NCBI RefSeq assembly: GCF_014200015.1
Contig: NZ_JACHOT010000004.1
Location: 372,001-436,000 of the forward strand
DNA from: Aminobacter niigataensis
Lineage (GTDB): Bacteria > Pseudomonadota > Alphaproteobacteria > Rhizobiales > Rhizobiaceae
Length of the DNA stretch: 64,000 nucleotides
Direction: 5' to 3'
Under the pieces are notes generated by a model. That model was given only the letters and a program-made list of their open reading frames with translations. It was not told where the DNA came from and searched no databases. This document shows positions 35,606 through 43,260 of this stretch, one piece after another (within the stretch, counting starts at the first letter, position 1; every line of letters begins with the position of its first letter). The translations under genes were made by a program, and so were the position numbers.

Positions 35606-36265
35606 ATGAACGACGACATCCGCACCCCGACCCGCCGACGCCTGCTCGGCTTCGCGGCGGCCATCGCGCTGACCGCGACGCCGCTGATCGCATGGCAGAA
35701 CCCGGCCCAGGCCCAGGCCTCCGAGGCGGCGCAACGTATCGCCGACCATTTCTCCAGCGTGCGCTCGATGTCGGGCGAGTTCGTGCAATTCGGTCCGCGC
35801 GGCGAGCAGACAGGCGGCAAGTTCTTCCTGCAGCGCCCGGGCAAGATCCGCTTCAACTATGAGGCGCCGTCCAATTTCAAGGTCATCTCCGACGGCAAGT
35901 CGGTGGTCATCCTGAACTCCAAGATGCGGACCTCCGATCTTTATCCGCTGTCGAAGACGCCGCTGAAGCTGCTGCTCGACGAGCGCATCGATCTCACCGG
36001 CAACAAGGTCAAGAGCGTCACCGAAGAGGACGACCTGACCACCATCAAGCTTTCCGACAAGCAGGTGTTCGGCAATTCGACCATCACCATGATGTTCGAC
36101 CCCAAGACCTATGAGCTTAGGCAGTGGACGATCACCGATGCGCAGGGCAAGGACACCACCGTGATGGTGTTCAACGTCAAGCAGGGCGGCTCCTTCGCCG
36201 CCGACACGTTCAAGATCGACTACAAGCTCAACCGCGAGCTCAACACGCAAAAAAAGAGCGACTGA
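35606..36265 (+). CDS. lolA: LolA-like outer-membrane lipoprotein carrier
   Basis: A 219-aa periplasmic chaperone that carries lipoproteins from the LolCDE complex to the outer membrane. It has the LolA fold pattern: an N-terminal AAQRIADHFSSVRSMSGEFVQFGP, GGKFFLQRPGKIRFNYEAP and a C-terminal ITDAQGKDTTVMVFNVKQG. The signal peptide (residues ~8-38) contains TRRRLLG before the hydrophobic core, close to a twin-arginine motif, so Tat export is possible as an alternative to Sec. The start at 35606 is preferred; the longer frame adds 14 residues. It follows ftsK by 119 bases, as in many rhizobia. Confidence 0.88.
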   Translation: MNDDIRTPTRRRLLGFAAAIALTATPLIAWQNPAQAQASEAAQRIADHFSSVRSMSGEFVQFGPRGEQTGGKFFLQRPGKIRFNYEAPSNFKVISDGKSVVILNSKMRTSDLYPLSKTPLKLLLDERIDLTGNKVKSVTEEDDLTTIKLSDKQVFGNSTITMMFDPKTYELRQWTITDAQGKDTTVMVFNVKQGGSFAADTFKIDYKLNRELNTQKKSD

Positions 36266-36277
36266 GAGGCTGCTTGC

Positions 36278-36392
36278 AAACTCTACCCTGCCGGTCATCT
36301 GACGCGGCTTTCTGCGCTTCCGGTGCTCACGTACTTTAGTACGCTCCGCTCAGGTTCTCGAAACCCCCGCCATATGTCTCGGCAGGGCGAGT
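36278..36392. repeat. Imperfect long palindromic intergenic element
   Basis: The outer arms AACTCTACCCTGCCG (36278-36292) and CGGCAGGGCGAGTT (36379-36392) pair with one mismatch and one bulge. An inner hairpin CGTAC-TTTA-GTACG (36329-36342) sits in the middle. The whole block lies between lolA and the exonuclease gene. Confidence 0.6.
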
Positions 36393-36530
36393 TATCAATC
36401 AGCTTCTTGGGGTAAGTCTGCCCGCCTTAGCTGTGGACAGCGCTGCTGCCGGCGCTGCATCCGTCTTCGCGCCTTGTCATCGCTGGCCTGTACTGGCAGG
36501 TTCCGCCGCAAATTCTTGCCGGAACCAGCC

Positions 36531-37337
36531 ATGCCCTTTTCCCTTGCTACCTGGAACATCAACTCCGTGCGCCTGCGCATGCCGCTGGTCGAGCGGCTGC
36601 TGAACGAATACGCGCCAGACGTGCTGTGCCTGCAGGAGACCAAGTGCCCGGACGACCAGTTTCCTTCGGCGGCGTTCCGCAAGCTCGGCTACGAGCACAT
36701 CGCGATCCACGGCCAGAAGGGCTATCACGGCGTGGCGACCGTGGCGCGGCGGCCGCTGGAGATCGTCGAGAAGCGCCGCTTCTGCGAGATCGACGACAGC
36801 CGGCACCTGTCGGTGCGGTTCGATGCCGGTGGCAAGAAGGTGACGCTGCATAACTTCTACGTTCCCGCCGGCGGCGACGAACCCGATCCCGAGATCAACC
36901 CGAAGTTCCGACACAAGCTTGGCTTCGTTGCCGAGATGAATGCCATCCGGGCGGCTCACGACGAGACGTCGGCCTCGGTGCTCGTCGGCGACCTCAACAT
37001 TGCGCCGCTGGAGCACGATGTCTGGTCGCACAAGCAGTTGCTCAACGTGGTCAGCCACACGCCGGTCGAGACCGAGAATTTCGAGGCGATGCGCAAGGCT
37101 GGCGGCTGGGTCGACCTGATGCGGCTCAACGTGCCGGACGAGCAGAAGATCTACACATGGTGGAGCTACCGGGCGAAGGACTGGGAGATCTCCAACCGCG
37201 GCCGCCGGCTCGACCATGTCTGGTCGTCGGCCAATCTGGCGCCGCAGCTGACCGGCATCGAGATCCTGAGCGCTGCGCGCGGCTGGGACCGACCGTCGGA
37301 CCATGTGCCGGTGATCGCGCGGTTTGACCTGGACTGA
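36531..37337 (+). CDS. xthA: Exodeoxyribonuclease III
   Basis: A 268-aa AP endonuclease / 3'-5' exonuclease of the ExoIII family, active in base-excision repair. Catalytic residues are seen in LATWNINSVR (Asn near residue 9), CLQETKCPD (metal-binding Glu ~34), VLVGDLNIAPLEHDVW (Asp and Asn ~155) and the C-terminal GWDRPSDHVPVIA (Asp-His). The R/W-rich YTWWSYRAKDW...NRGRRLDHVW block matches the family. The start at 36531 gives the typical N-terminus; GGAA is upstream. Confidence 0.95.
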   Translation: MPFSLATWNINSVRLRMPLVERLLNEYAPDVLCLQETKCPDDQFPSAAFRKLGYEHIAIHGQKGYHGVATVARRPLEIVEKRRFCEIDDSRHLSVRFDAGGKKVTLHNFYVPAGGDEPDPEINPKFRHKLGFVAEMNAIRAAHDETSASVLVGDLNIAPLEHDVWSHKQLLNVVSHTPVETENFEAMRKAGGWVDLMRLNVPDEQKIYTWWSYRAKDWEISNRGRRLDHVWSSANLAPQLTGIEILSAARGWDRPSDHVPVIARFDLD

Positions 37338-37392
37338 GATTCGGTGAAACCGCGTGCGGTTGCGGGCAGGCCAGCTTCGTCGGTTTACCCCC

Positions 37393-37432
37393 GAGCGAGT
37401 GAAACGAGCGGAGAGTGTCGGGTATCCATGCC
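37393..37432 (-). repeat. Dispersed 40-bp repeat, copy B
   Basis: Reverse complement of copy A at 25773-25812 with 37 of 40 identical positions. It lies between the exonuclease gene and the convergent cNMP-binding gene. Confidence 0.8.
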
Positions 37433-37535
37433 GCAATGCTGACAAGTCAGGGGCGGGAGGAGGCCGGCGGGGCCGGACGAGGTCGAAACCGGCGCACAAG
37501 CTGTTCCTTGATCCAGAAGTGCAACCGACGGCAGC

Positions 37536-37991
37536 CTACTTGCCGAAGCGGGGCGCCATGTCCTCGATCCGCGCGAGCATGTCCTGGAGGTCCTCGAGGA
37601 TGTGCTGGTGCAGGTCGGCGGCGGCCTCGGGGTATTCCTCGAGAATGCGGTGGAACATTTTCCGGTTGAGCCGGATGATTTCCGAATCGGTCGCAGCAGC
37701 AGCACTTGTCAGCCGTCTGGTGTCGGCGATGAGGGCCAGTTCGCCGAGCATCGAACCCGGACCCGCGGTGCCGAGTTCGAGGCGAACGCCATCTACATCG
37801 CGATAGAGCGCGATGCGGCCCGAGATGACGACATAGGCCGAATCAGCCTCGTCGTCCTCGCGATAGAGCTTGCGATCGGCCGGGAGATGCACATTCTCCG
37901 CGCCGAAGGCCAGCAAACGCAGCTGTTCTTGGGTGAAGCCCTCAAACAGCCTCACGCCGGACAGGATGCGGATGTCGTCATCCAGCGCCAT
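37536..37991 (-). CDS. Cyclic-nucleotide-binding domain protein
   Basis: A 151-aa protein consisting of one Crp-type cNMP-binding barrel (residues ~10-125) without a DNA-binding domain. The phosphate-binding cassette is PGSMLGELALIADTRRLTSAAAA (~residues 78-100), retaining the Gly-Glu and the Arg pair that bind cyclic nucleotide. The C-terminal helix (HQHILEDLQDMLARIEDM) may dimerise. It lies 73 bases downstream of the end of the CenR-like regulator's minus-strand neighbour region and is oriented the same way. In Brucella a gene annotated as a cAMP-dependent kinase regulatory subunit lies next to the CenR/OtpR regulator (recalled, not checked), which fits this pair. Confidence 0.85.
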   Translation of the reverse strand: MALDDDIRILSGVRLFEGFTQEQLRLLAFGAENVHLPADRKLYREDDEADSAYVVISGRIALYRDVDGVRLELGTAGPGSMLGELALIADTRRLTSAAAATDSEIIRLNRKMFHRILEEYPEAAADLHQHILEDLQDMLARIEDMAPRFGK

Positions 37992-38064
37992 TATGTCCCC
38001 GACTTCTCAGACCGGCTCCTTCTCCCTGTCGTTGACTGGCGGCCCCACACCGCCGAAAAACCGG

Positions 38065-38748
38065 TCAGGGAACCAGCTTGTATCCGCCGCTTTCTGTCAC
38101 AAGAATTTCCGCATTGGAAGGATCGCGCTCGATCTTCTGCCGCAGCCGGTAGACATGTGTTTCCAGCGTATGTGTCGTCACACCCGAATTATAGCCCCAA
38201 ACCTCTTCGAGAAGCACGTCGCGGGTAACGACCTTCTGGTCTGCGCGGTAGAGATACTTGATGATCGAGGCCTCTTTTTCGGTGAGCCTGACCTTGCCGC
38301 CGCGTGCATCGAGGAGCAGCTTCTGGCTCGGCTTGAAGGTGTAGGGGCCGACGGAGAAGGTAGCATCCTCGCTCTGCTCGTGCTGGCGCAACTGGGCGCG
38401 GATGCGGGCGAGCAGGACGGCGAAGCGGAACGGTTTGGTGACATAGTCGTTGGCGCCGGCCTCGAGGCCGAGAATGGTGTCCGAATCAGTGTCGTGGCCG
38501 GTCAGCATGATGATGGGCGCCTTGTAGCCGCCCTTGCGCAATATCTTCACCGCCTCGCGGCCATCCATGTCGGGCAGGCCGACGTCCATGATGAGCAGGT
38601 CGATGAGGCCGGCGCGGGCGACATTGACGCCCTTGGCAGCCGTCGCTTCCTCAAGGACTTCGAACTCCTCATAAAGCGCGAGTTGCTCGACCAGCGTGCT
38701 GCGCAGATCGTCGTCATCGTCGACGATCAGGATGGTACGTGAGGTCAT
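38065..38748 (-). CDS. cenR: OmpR-family response regulator, CenR/OtpR-like
   Basis: A 227-aa two-component response regulator. The receiver domain (residues 1-118) has the acidic cluster DDDDD (10-14), phosphoacceptor Asp55 (LLIMDVGLP), the Thr in IIMLTGHDT and Lys in YVTKPFR. The C-terminal winged helix (~130-227) has LTEKEASIIKYLYR, VVTRDVLLEEVWGYN and THTLETHVYRLRQKIE. The sequence and its pairing with a cNMP-binding gene fit the CenR/OtpR regulators of rhizobia and Brucella, which act in envelope stress and growth; the name is an inference. No histidine kinase gene is adjacent. Confidence 0.87.
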   Translation of the reverse strand: MTSRTILIVDDDDDLRSTLVEQLALYEEFEVLEEATAAKGVNVARAGLIDLLIMDVGLPDMDGREAVKILRKGGYKAPIIMLTGHDTDSDTILGLEAGANDYVTKPFRFAVLLARIRAQLRQHEQSEDATFSVGPYTFKPSQKLLLDARGGKVRLTEKEASIIKYLYRADQKVVTRDVLLEEVWGYNSGVTTHTLETHVYRLRQKIERDPSNAEILVTESGGYKLVP

Positions 38749-38895
38749 GAATCAATCCGTTGTTTTAAAATCAAAATTCTGTTGACCGCGGCAATTGGAT
38801 GAAGAAGCTGAACGGCACAACTGTCAACGCGGTGATTTGGTTCCGCGTGCGATCATACAAGAAAAATCAAAGGCGTAATTGGGGCGGGCGGGTTT

Positions 38896-39426
38896 TTGCG
38901 AAAATGCATTTCCACCATCGTCGTGCGGGCCAAGCCCGGCGACCGGACCAAGGGGCTTCTGCAGGTTGGCGCGACCGTGTTTCCCTGCGCGCTGGGGCGT
39001 GGCGGGATCACCGTGAACAAACGCGAGGGCGATGGCGGCACGCCGCTCGGGCCGATGCGGCTATTGTCGGGCTATTTCAGGCGTGATCATTTCGCAGCCG
39101 GGCAGACAGGGCTGGCGATGAGCGCGATCGCGCCTGACCTCGGCTGGTGCGAAGTGCCCGACGACCGCAACTACAACAGGCCGGTGAAGATTCCCTACGG
39201 CGCCAGCCATGAGCGGATGAAGCGCGACGACCGGCTCTATGACGCCTGCATCGTGCTCGACTGGAACATCAGGCCGCGCCGGCGCGGCCGCGGCAGCGCC
39301 ATATTCTTCCATCTGGCGCGGCCGGGTTTCACCCCGACGCAAGGCTGCGTGGCGGTGACGGCACAGGTGATGGCGCGGCTGTTACCGCACCTGTCGAGCC
39401 GTACGATCATGAAAGTGGTGCGCTAG
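38896..39426 (+). CDS. L,D-transpeptidase (YkuD domain) protein
   Basis: A 176-aa protein of the L,D-transpeptidase family, which cross-links peptidoglycan or attaches proteins to it. The catalytic motif is IFFHLARPGFTPTQGCVAV, with His139 and nucleophile Cys151; upstream blocks KREGDGGTPLGPMRLLSGYFR and NRPVKIPY match this branch. No signal peptide is visible, so export, if any, is unexplained; many rhizobial members of this short branch lack one too. The start is uncertain: TTG 38896 (used) or GTG 38923. Confidence 0.85.
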   Translation: MRKCISTIVVRAKPGDRTKGLLQVGATVFPCALGRGGITVNKREGDGGTPLGPMRLLSGYFRRDHFAAGQTGLAMSAIAPDLGWCEVPDDRNYNRPVKIPYGASHERMKRDDRLYDACIVLDWNIRPRRRGRGSAIFFHLARPGFTPTQGCVAVTAQVMARLLPHLSSRTIMKVVR

Positions 39427-39462
39427 CGCCGCCAAGTGGACGCGCAGCGCTGTAAAAGAAAG

Positions 39463-39497
39463 CGGCCCGAAGATCGGGAGACATGATCTTCGGGCCG
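39463..39497 (-). terminator. Terminator of small minus-strand gene
   Basis: A perfect 13-bp stem (39463-39475 with 39485-39497) around a 9-base loop. On the minus strand it is followed by CTTTCTTTT, so it terminates the gene ending at 39530. It also lies just after the L,D-transpeptidase stop. Confidence 0.8.
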
Positions 39498-39529
39498 AGT
39501 GTGCTCCCAGAGTGAGTGGGAGAAAGGTT

Positions 39530-39778
39530 TCAACGATGGGGCTGGCGGCGGGGCTGCTGCCAACCGATGTCGAGCAGGCCGAGGCGGCCAAGATCGGCGT
39601 CGACAGCCTTGGCGATGTCCTTGCTGGCAATGCCGGTGTCGCGGCGATAATGCTCGGTCAGGCAGCCGAAATCCTCGGCAGGCAGGTTGAGGGCTGCCTT
39701 CATCTGGCGAAACCAATCGAAAACCGGCTGCAGCCGTGCCGGCTGGACAAAGGTGGCTTTCAGGACATCGGTAGACAT
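39530..39778 (-). CDS. Small protein of unknown function, divergent from LysR gene
   Basis: An 82-aa protein, not recognised. It is probably soluble and helical; notable segments are FVQPARLQPVFDWFRQMKAALNL and a C-terminal ADLGRLGLLDIGW, the last resembling the end of DUF1127-type small proteins. Start ATG 39778 is preceded by GGAACC. It is transcribed divergently from a LysR gene and shares with it a region with two inverted operator-like sites, so it is the likely regulatory target. Confidence 0.65.
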   Translation of the reverse strand: MSTDVLKATFVQPARLQPVFDWFRQMKAALNLPAEDFGCLTEHYRRDTGIASKDIAKAVDADLGRLGLLDIGWQQPRRQPHR

Positions 39779-39802
39779 GGTCGGTTCCGTTTCGTCCGGA
39801 CA

Positions 39803-39902
39803 TCAAATCCGGTTTGACATTGATTGAACTGAGCTCATGATGCTGCTTTGAAAGACAAAAGAGAAACGAGTAGTTCTTTCTCAATCATCAAACCGAATTT
39901 GA
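39803..39902. promoter_or_regulatory. Paired operator sites between small gene and LysR gene
   Basis: TCAAATCCGGTTTGA (39803-39817) and TCAAACCGAATTTGA (39888-39902) are both interrupted palindromes of the form TCAAA-N5-TTTGA. The second is the reverse complement of the first with one mismatch. Their centres are 85 bases apart, about eight helix turns. One lies 25 bases before the small gene's start, the other 10 bases before the LysR start. This arrangement suggests autoregulation and DNA looping by the LysR protein (inference). Confidence 0.65.
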
Positions 39903-39912
39903 AGATCTGGCG

Positions 39913-40830
39913 ATGCGCTTCGTACCCGGGACACGTGCTTTGCGGACGCTGGAGGCTGCCGGCCGGCACCTGAATTTCACCCGTGCGGCCGACGAGCTCG
40001 GCCTGACGCCGGCCGCCGTCAGCCACCAGATCAAGGAAATCGAGGATCAGCTCGGCGTGGTGCTGTTCACGCGTACCAGCCGCAGCATCCGGCTGACCGA
40101 GGCGGGAGCAGCACTTTGCGACGCCTCAGCCGATGCGCTCGACACGCTCAACCGCGCCGTTTCCAGGGCGCGCAAGCTGACGCGCGGGACGGCGCTGCTG
40201 AAGGTGACGCTCGACGCGCAGTTCGCCTCGAAATGGCTGATGCGGCGCGTCGACGGCTTCCGCAAGCTGCACCCCGACATCGAGCTGCGCTTCGACATCA
40301 GCTACGACGTGCGCGACTTCGACCTTGACGACGTCGATGTCGGCATTCGTTTCGGCACGGGCAAATATCCGGGGCTTGTCGCCGACCGGTTGTTCGACAA
40401 CATGATCATTCCGGTGTGCAGCCCGGCACTGCTGGCGTCCGGCCCGCCGCTGCGCGTGCCACGCGACCTGTTCAACCACACGCTCGTGCATATCGAATGG
40501 TCGCAGCAGGGCGTGACCTGGCCGAACTGGCGGATGTGGATGGCGGCGGCCGGCGTCGACGATTTTGACGACAGCCGCTCGATCGTGTTCACCACCTCAT
40601 CCGACGCCGTGCAGGCGGCGATCGACGGCAGCGTGGTGGCGCTGGCCGATTTCGCCATGGTCGCCAACGATCTGTCCGAGGGGCGGCTTGTCCGGCCGTT
40701 CGACCTCGGCATCCGGGTGTCGCGCGAGTTCGCCTATTTCCTGGTCTATCCCAAGGGGGTTGCCGACGATCCGCGTATCGCGGCGTTCCGGCAATGGATT
40801 CTGGATGAGGCGGAGAAGACGCAGACCTGA
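39913..40830 (+). CDS. LysR family transcriptional regulator, GcvA-like
   Basis: A 305-aa regulator. The N-terminal winged HTH (residues ~8-66) reads LRTLEAAGRHLNFTRAADELGLTPAAVSHQIKEIEDQLGVVLFTR. The C-terminal periplasmic-binding-like effector domain (~92-300) has the GcvA-type blocks FASKWLMRRVDGFRKLHPDIELRF and DVDVGIRFGTGKYPGL. The effector is unknown. The divergent small gene and the pair of matching palindromes between them point to local regulation. Confidence 0.93.
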   Translation: MRFVPGTRALRTLEAAGRHLNFTRAADELGLTPAAVSHQIKEIEDQLGVVLFTRTSRSIRLTEAGAALCDASADALDTLNRAVSRARKLTRGTALLKVTLDAQFASKWLMRRVDGFRKLHPDIELRFDISYDVRDFDLDDVDVGIRFGTGKYPGLVADRLFDNMIIPVCSPALLASGPPLRVPRDLFNHTLVHIEWSQQGVTWPNWRMWMAAAGVDDFDDSRSIVFTTSSDAVQAAIDGSVVALADFAMVANDLSEGRLVRPFDLGIRVSREFAYFLVYPKGVADDPRIAAFRQWILDEAEKTQT

Positions 40831-40836
40831 CGGGCG

Positions 40837-41508
40837 TCAGGCAAAGCGCCAGACGGTGGTACGCTTGACCTCGGCGTCTTCGAGCGCGCGGGTAACGGGC
40901 ACCTCGTAGGAAGCCAGTTTTTCGAGGCGCTCCCTGGGCAGGTAGGAGCGGCCGGGATCGCCGACGAGAATCTCCGCACCGCGTGCCCTGAGCGCTTCGA
41001 ACCACGGCACCAGCCGGTCGGCGAAGGGCTTTTCGTAGAAGACATCGCCTGCGAGTACGACATCCCAGCCGTCATCGCTGCCGACGACGTCCGAGCCGGC
41101 AAAGCCAACGGTCACATCGTTGACTGCAGCATTGAGCCGGATGGCCGCTTCGCAGAACGGATCGATGTCGGCGCCGACGACGGCTACCGCGCCCGCCTGC
41201 ATGGCGGCGATGGCGACGAGGCCGGAGCCGGAAGCGAAGTCCAGGACGCGCTTGCCGCGCACGGTCTCCGGGTGATCAAGCACATAACGCGCCAGACCCT
41301 GGCCGCCGGCCCAGGCAAAGGCCCAGAAAGGTGGCGGCAGGCCGATCTCGGCCAGTTGCTCCTCGGTGCGGTGCCAGAGATCATGCGCCTCGTCGGCAAG
41401 GTAAAGCGCGATCTCGGGCACATGCGGCGGCCGCATCAGTGCCGTGTTGGCACGGATGAAGTTTTCCGCGCTTTCGGGCGTGAGCCGTGTGACGGAACCT
41501 GTCGTCAC
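40837..41508 (-). CDS. Methyltransferase, ETFB lysine methyltransferase-like
   Basis: A 223-aa class I methyltransferase. Motif I is VLDFASGSGLVAIAAM (~residue 88), strand 2 has VVGADIDPFC (~113), and VVLAGDVFYEK (~150) is like the D-x-x-Y/F motif of protein lysine methyltransferases of the METTL20/ETFKMT type. The preceding WAFAWAGGQGLARYVLDHP block is typical of that group. The GTG start overlaps the EVE gene's stop (GTGA). Last gene of the tsaD-gpsA-YciI-EVE-methyltransferase operon. ETFB as substrate is an inference. Confidence 0.85.
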   Translation of the reverse strand: MTTGSVTRLTPESAENFIRANTALMRPPHVPEIALYLADEAHDLWHRTEEQLAEIGLPPPFWAFAWAGGQGLARYVLDHPETVRGKRVLDFASGSGLVAIAAMQAGAVAVVGADIDPFCEAAIRLNAAVNDVTVGFAGSDVVGSDDGWDVVLAGDVFYEKPFADRLVPWFEALRARGAEILVGDPGRSYLPRERLEKLASYEVPVTRALEDAEVKRTTVWRFA

Positions 41509-41939
41509 GGCGCCTTGTCGAGCCCGGCCATGCGGCACACTTCCTGCCATTCGTCCGGAGTGACGGGCTGGACCGAAAGGCGCATCGAGGTGACCAGCGC
41601 CATCTTTTCGAGCGCCGGATTGGCCTTCACGTCCGCCAGGGTGACAGGCTTCGGGATTTCGCTGTGGTAGCGGATGTCGACGCATTCCCAGCGCGGGTCG
41701 TCGGTGGTGGTGTCGTGATGCGCCAGCGCGCAGACCTCGGCGATGCCGACAACCTCGAGGCCTTCATTGGAATGGTAGAAGAAGCCGAGGTCGCCGATCT
41801 GCATGGCGCGCATGTTGTTGCGGGCGAGATAGTTGCGCACGCCGTCCCACTGCGTGCCCTTCTTGCCGGCCGCCTTCAGCATCTCAAAGGAGAATTTGAA
41901 CGGCTCGGATTTGAACAGCCAGTATTTCTTGTCGCTCAT
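41505..41939 (-). CDS. EVE domain-containing protein
   Basis: A 144-aa protein made of a single EVE domain, a PUA-like fold that binds modified bases in RNA or DNA. Family blocks are KYWLFKSEPFKFSFEML at the N-terminus, WDGVRNYLARNNMRAMQIGDLGFFYHSNEG (~residues 32-62) and VDIRYHSEIPKPVTLADVKA. GGGG lies just upstream of the ATG. It is 20 bases after the YciI gene and overlaps the methyltransferase gene. Confidence 0.92.
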   Translation of the reverse strand: MSDKKYWLFKSEPFKFSFEMLKAAGKKGTQWDGVRNYLARNNMRAMQIGDLGFFYHSNEGLEVVGIAEVCALAHHDTTTDDPRWECVDIRYHSEIPKPVTLADVKANPALEKMALVTSMRLSVQPVTPDEWQEVCRMAGLDKAP

Positions 41940-41959
41940 GTCGTCCCCTCGATATCCGA

Positions 41960-42256
41960 TCAGGCGCTCGCCGGGTTGTTGAAGACCCAGTTCCAAGGGC
42001 GGACCTGGACGCTTTCGAACAGGCCGGCTTTGGCATAGGGGTCGGCTGCGGCAATTGCCTGGGCAGCGGCGTTGTCAGCCGCTTCGATGACCACAAGGCT
42101 GCCGTCGGGCTTGCCTTCGCCGTCGAGGAACGGGCCGGCGAACTTCAGCGCACCCTTGGCGTTAAGGTCGTTGAGGAAGGCGACGTGTTCGGGGCGGGTG
42201 TCGAGGCGGACCTGAAGATGGCCCGGCTTGTCCTTGCAGATCAGTGCGAAAAGCAT
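41960..42256 (-). CDS. YciI family protein
   Basis: A 98-aa protein of the YCII-related family, with a ferredoxin-like fold. Typical blocks are MLFALICKDKPGHLQVRLDTRPEHVAFL, FAGPFLDGEGKPDGSLVVIEAADNAAAQAIAAADPYAKAGLF and PWNWVF. The His in the first helix and an Asp are the proposed catalytic pair in the family, but no general function is settled. GAGGGAC precedes the start. Twenty bases after gpsA. Confidence 0.92.
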   Translation of the reverse strand: MLFALICKDKPGHLQVRLDTRPEHVAFLNDLNAKGALKFAGPFLDGEGKPDGSLVVIEAADNAAAQAIAAADPYAKAGLFESVQVRPWNWVFNNPASA

Positions 42257-42276
42257 GTTGTCCCTCTCGATGGAAA

Positions 42277-43260
42277 TCAGTCGGCTTCGGCGCGCAGCGG
42301 CCGCGTCATCAGGCCGGCAACCGCCTCGTTGATGGTGATGGCCTTGTCGAGCAAGGCGGCAACCGCCTCGACGATCGGCGCTTCGATGCCGCGCTCGCGG
42401 GTCAGCCGTGCGGCGATGTAGGCGGTTGCGACGCCCTCGGCCAGTGGCCGGCCGGAGAGTTCCTCGCCTTTGCCGAGCGCCACGCCATAGGCGAAGTTGC
42501 GCGACTGCGCGGAAGAACAGGTCAGCATCAGGTCGCCGAGACCGGACAGGCCCATCAGCGTTTCGGGTCGGGCGCCGAAGGCAGCACCGATGCGGCGCAG
42601 CTCGACGAAGCCGCGGGTGACCAACGCAGCCTGCGCCGAGGCGCCGAGGCCGGCACCGGTGACGGCGCCGGCGGCGATGGCAAAGATATTCTTGAGCGCG
42701 CCGCCGAGCTCGACGCCGATCAGGTCGTCGGTCGAATAGCAGCGCAGATTGGCAGCGGAAAAACGCAAAGCGAGGGCTGCGGCGCGCTCGTCGTCTTCGG
42801 CGGCAACAACAACGGCGGTCGGCAGGCCACGCGCCACATCGGTGGCGAAGCTTGGGCCGGAAAGGGCGGCCACCGGATTTTCGGGCAGGAGTTCGCTGGC
42901 GATGGCAGACAGGAGCGTGCCGGTGTCGCGCTCGATGCCCTTGGCGCAGAGCACCAGCGGGACATGGGAGGCGACATGCGGCTTGACCTCGCCAAGTACG
43001 CTGCGCAGCGCCTGGGCCGGGGTGACGACCAGCACGCAGTCGGCGCCGGTCAGCGCTTTCGCGAGGTCGGTTGTCGCGGCGATGCCGGTCTCGAAGGTGA
43101 TGCCGGGGAGGTAGCGCGGGTTCTGGCCATTGGCGACGGCCTCGACGCTGTCGGCGTTGCGGGCCCAGAGCGTGACGACATGGCCGGCGCGCAGCATGGC
43201 CAGTGCCAGCGCGGTGCCCCAGGCGCCGCCGCCCAGAACCGTGACCTTGTATGCACTCAT
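42277..43260 (-). CDS. gpsA: Glycerol-3-phosphate dehydrogenase [NAD(P)+]
   Basis: Makes sn-glycerol 3-phosphate from dihydroxyacetone phosphate for phospholipid synthesis. 327 aa. The NAD(P)-binding motif is [14 protein letters not shown] (residues ~6-19). AKGIERDTG (~residue 108), the [20 protein letters not shown] block (~134) and the catalytic lysine in [14 protein letters not shown] (~193) are all present, as is the C-terminal [11 protein letters not shown]. Start ATG overlaps the tsaD stop (ATGA). Confidence 0.96.
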   Translation of the reverse strand: MSAYKVTVLGGGAWGTALALAMLRAGHVVTLWARNADSVEAVANGQNPRYLPGITFETGIAATTDLAKALTGADCVLVVTPAQALRSVLGEVKPHVASHVPLVLCAKGIERDTGTLLSAIASELLPENPVAALSGPSFATDVARGLPTAVVVAAEDDERAAALALRFSAANLRCYSTDDLIGVELGGALKNIFAIAAGAVTGAGLGASAQAALVTRGFVELRRIGAAFGARPETLMGLSGLGDLMLTCSSAQSRNFAYGVALGKGEELSGRPLAEGVATAYIAARLTRERGIEAPIVEAVAALLDKAITINEAVAGLMTRPLRAEAD

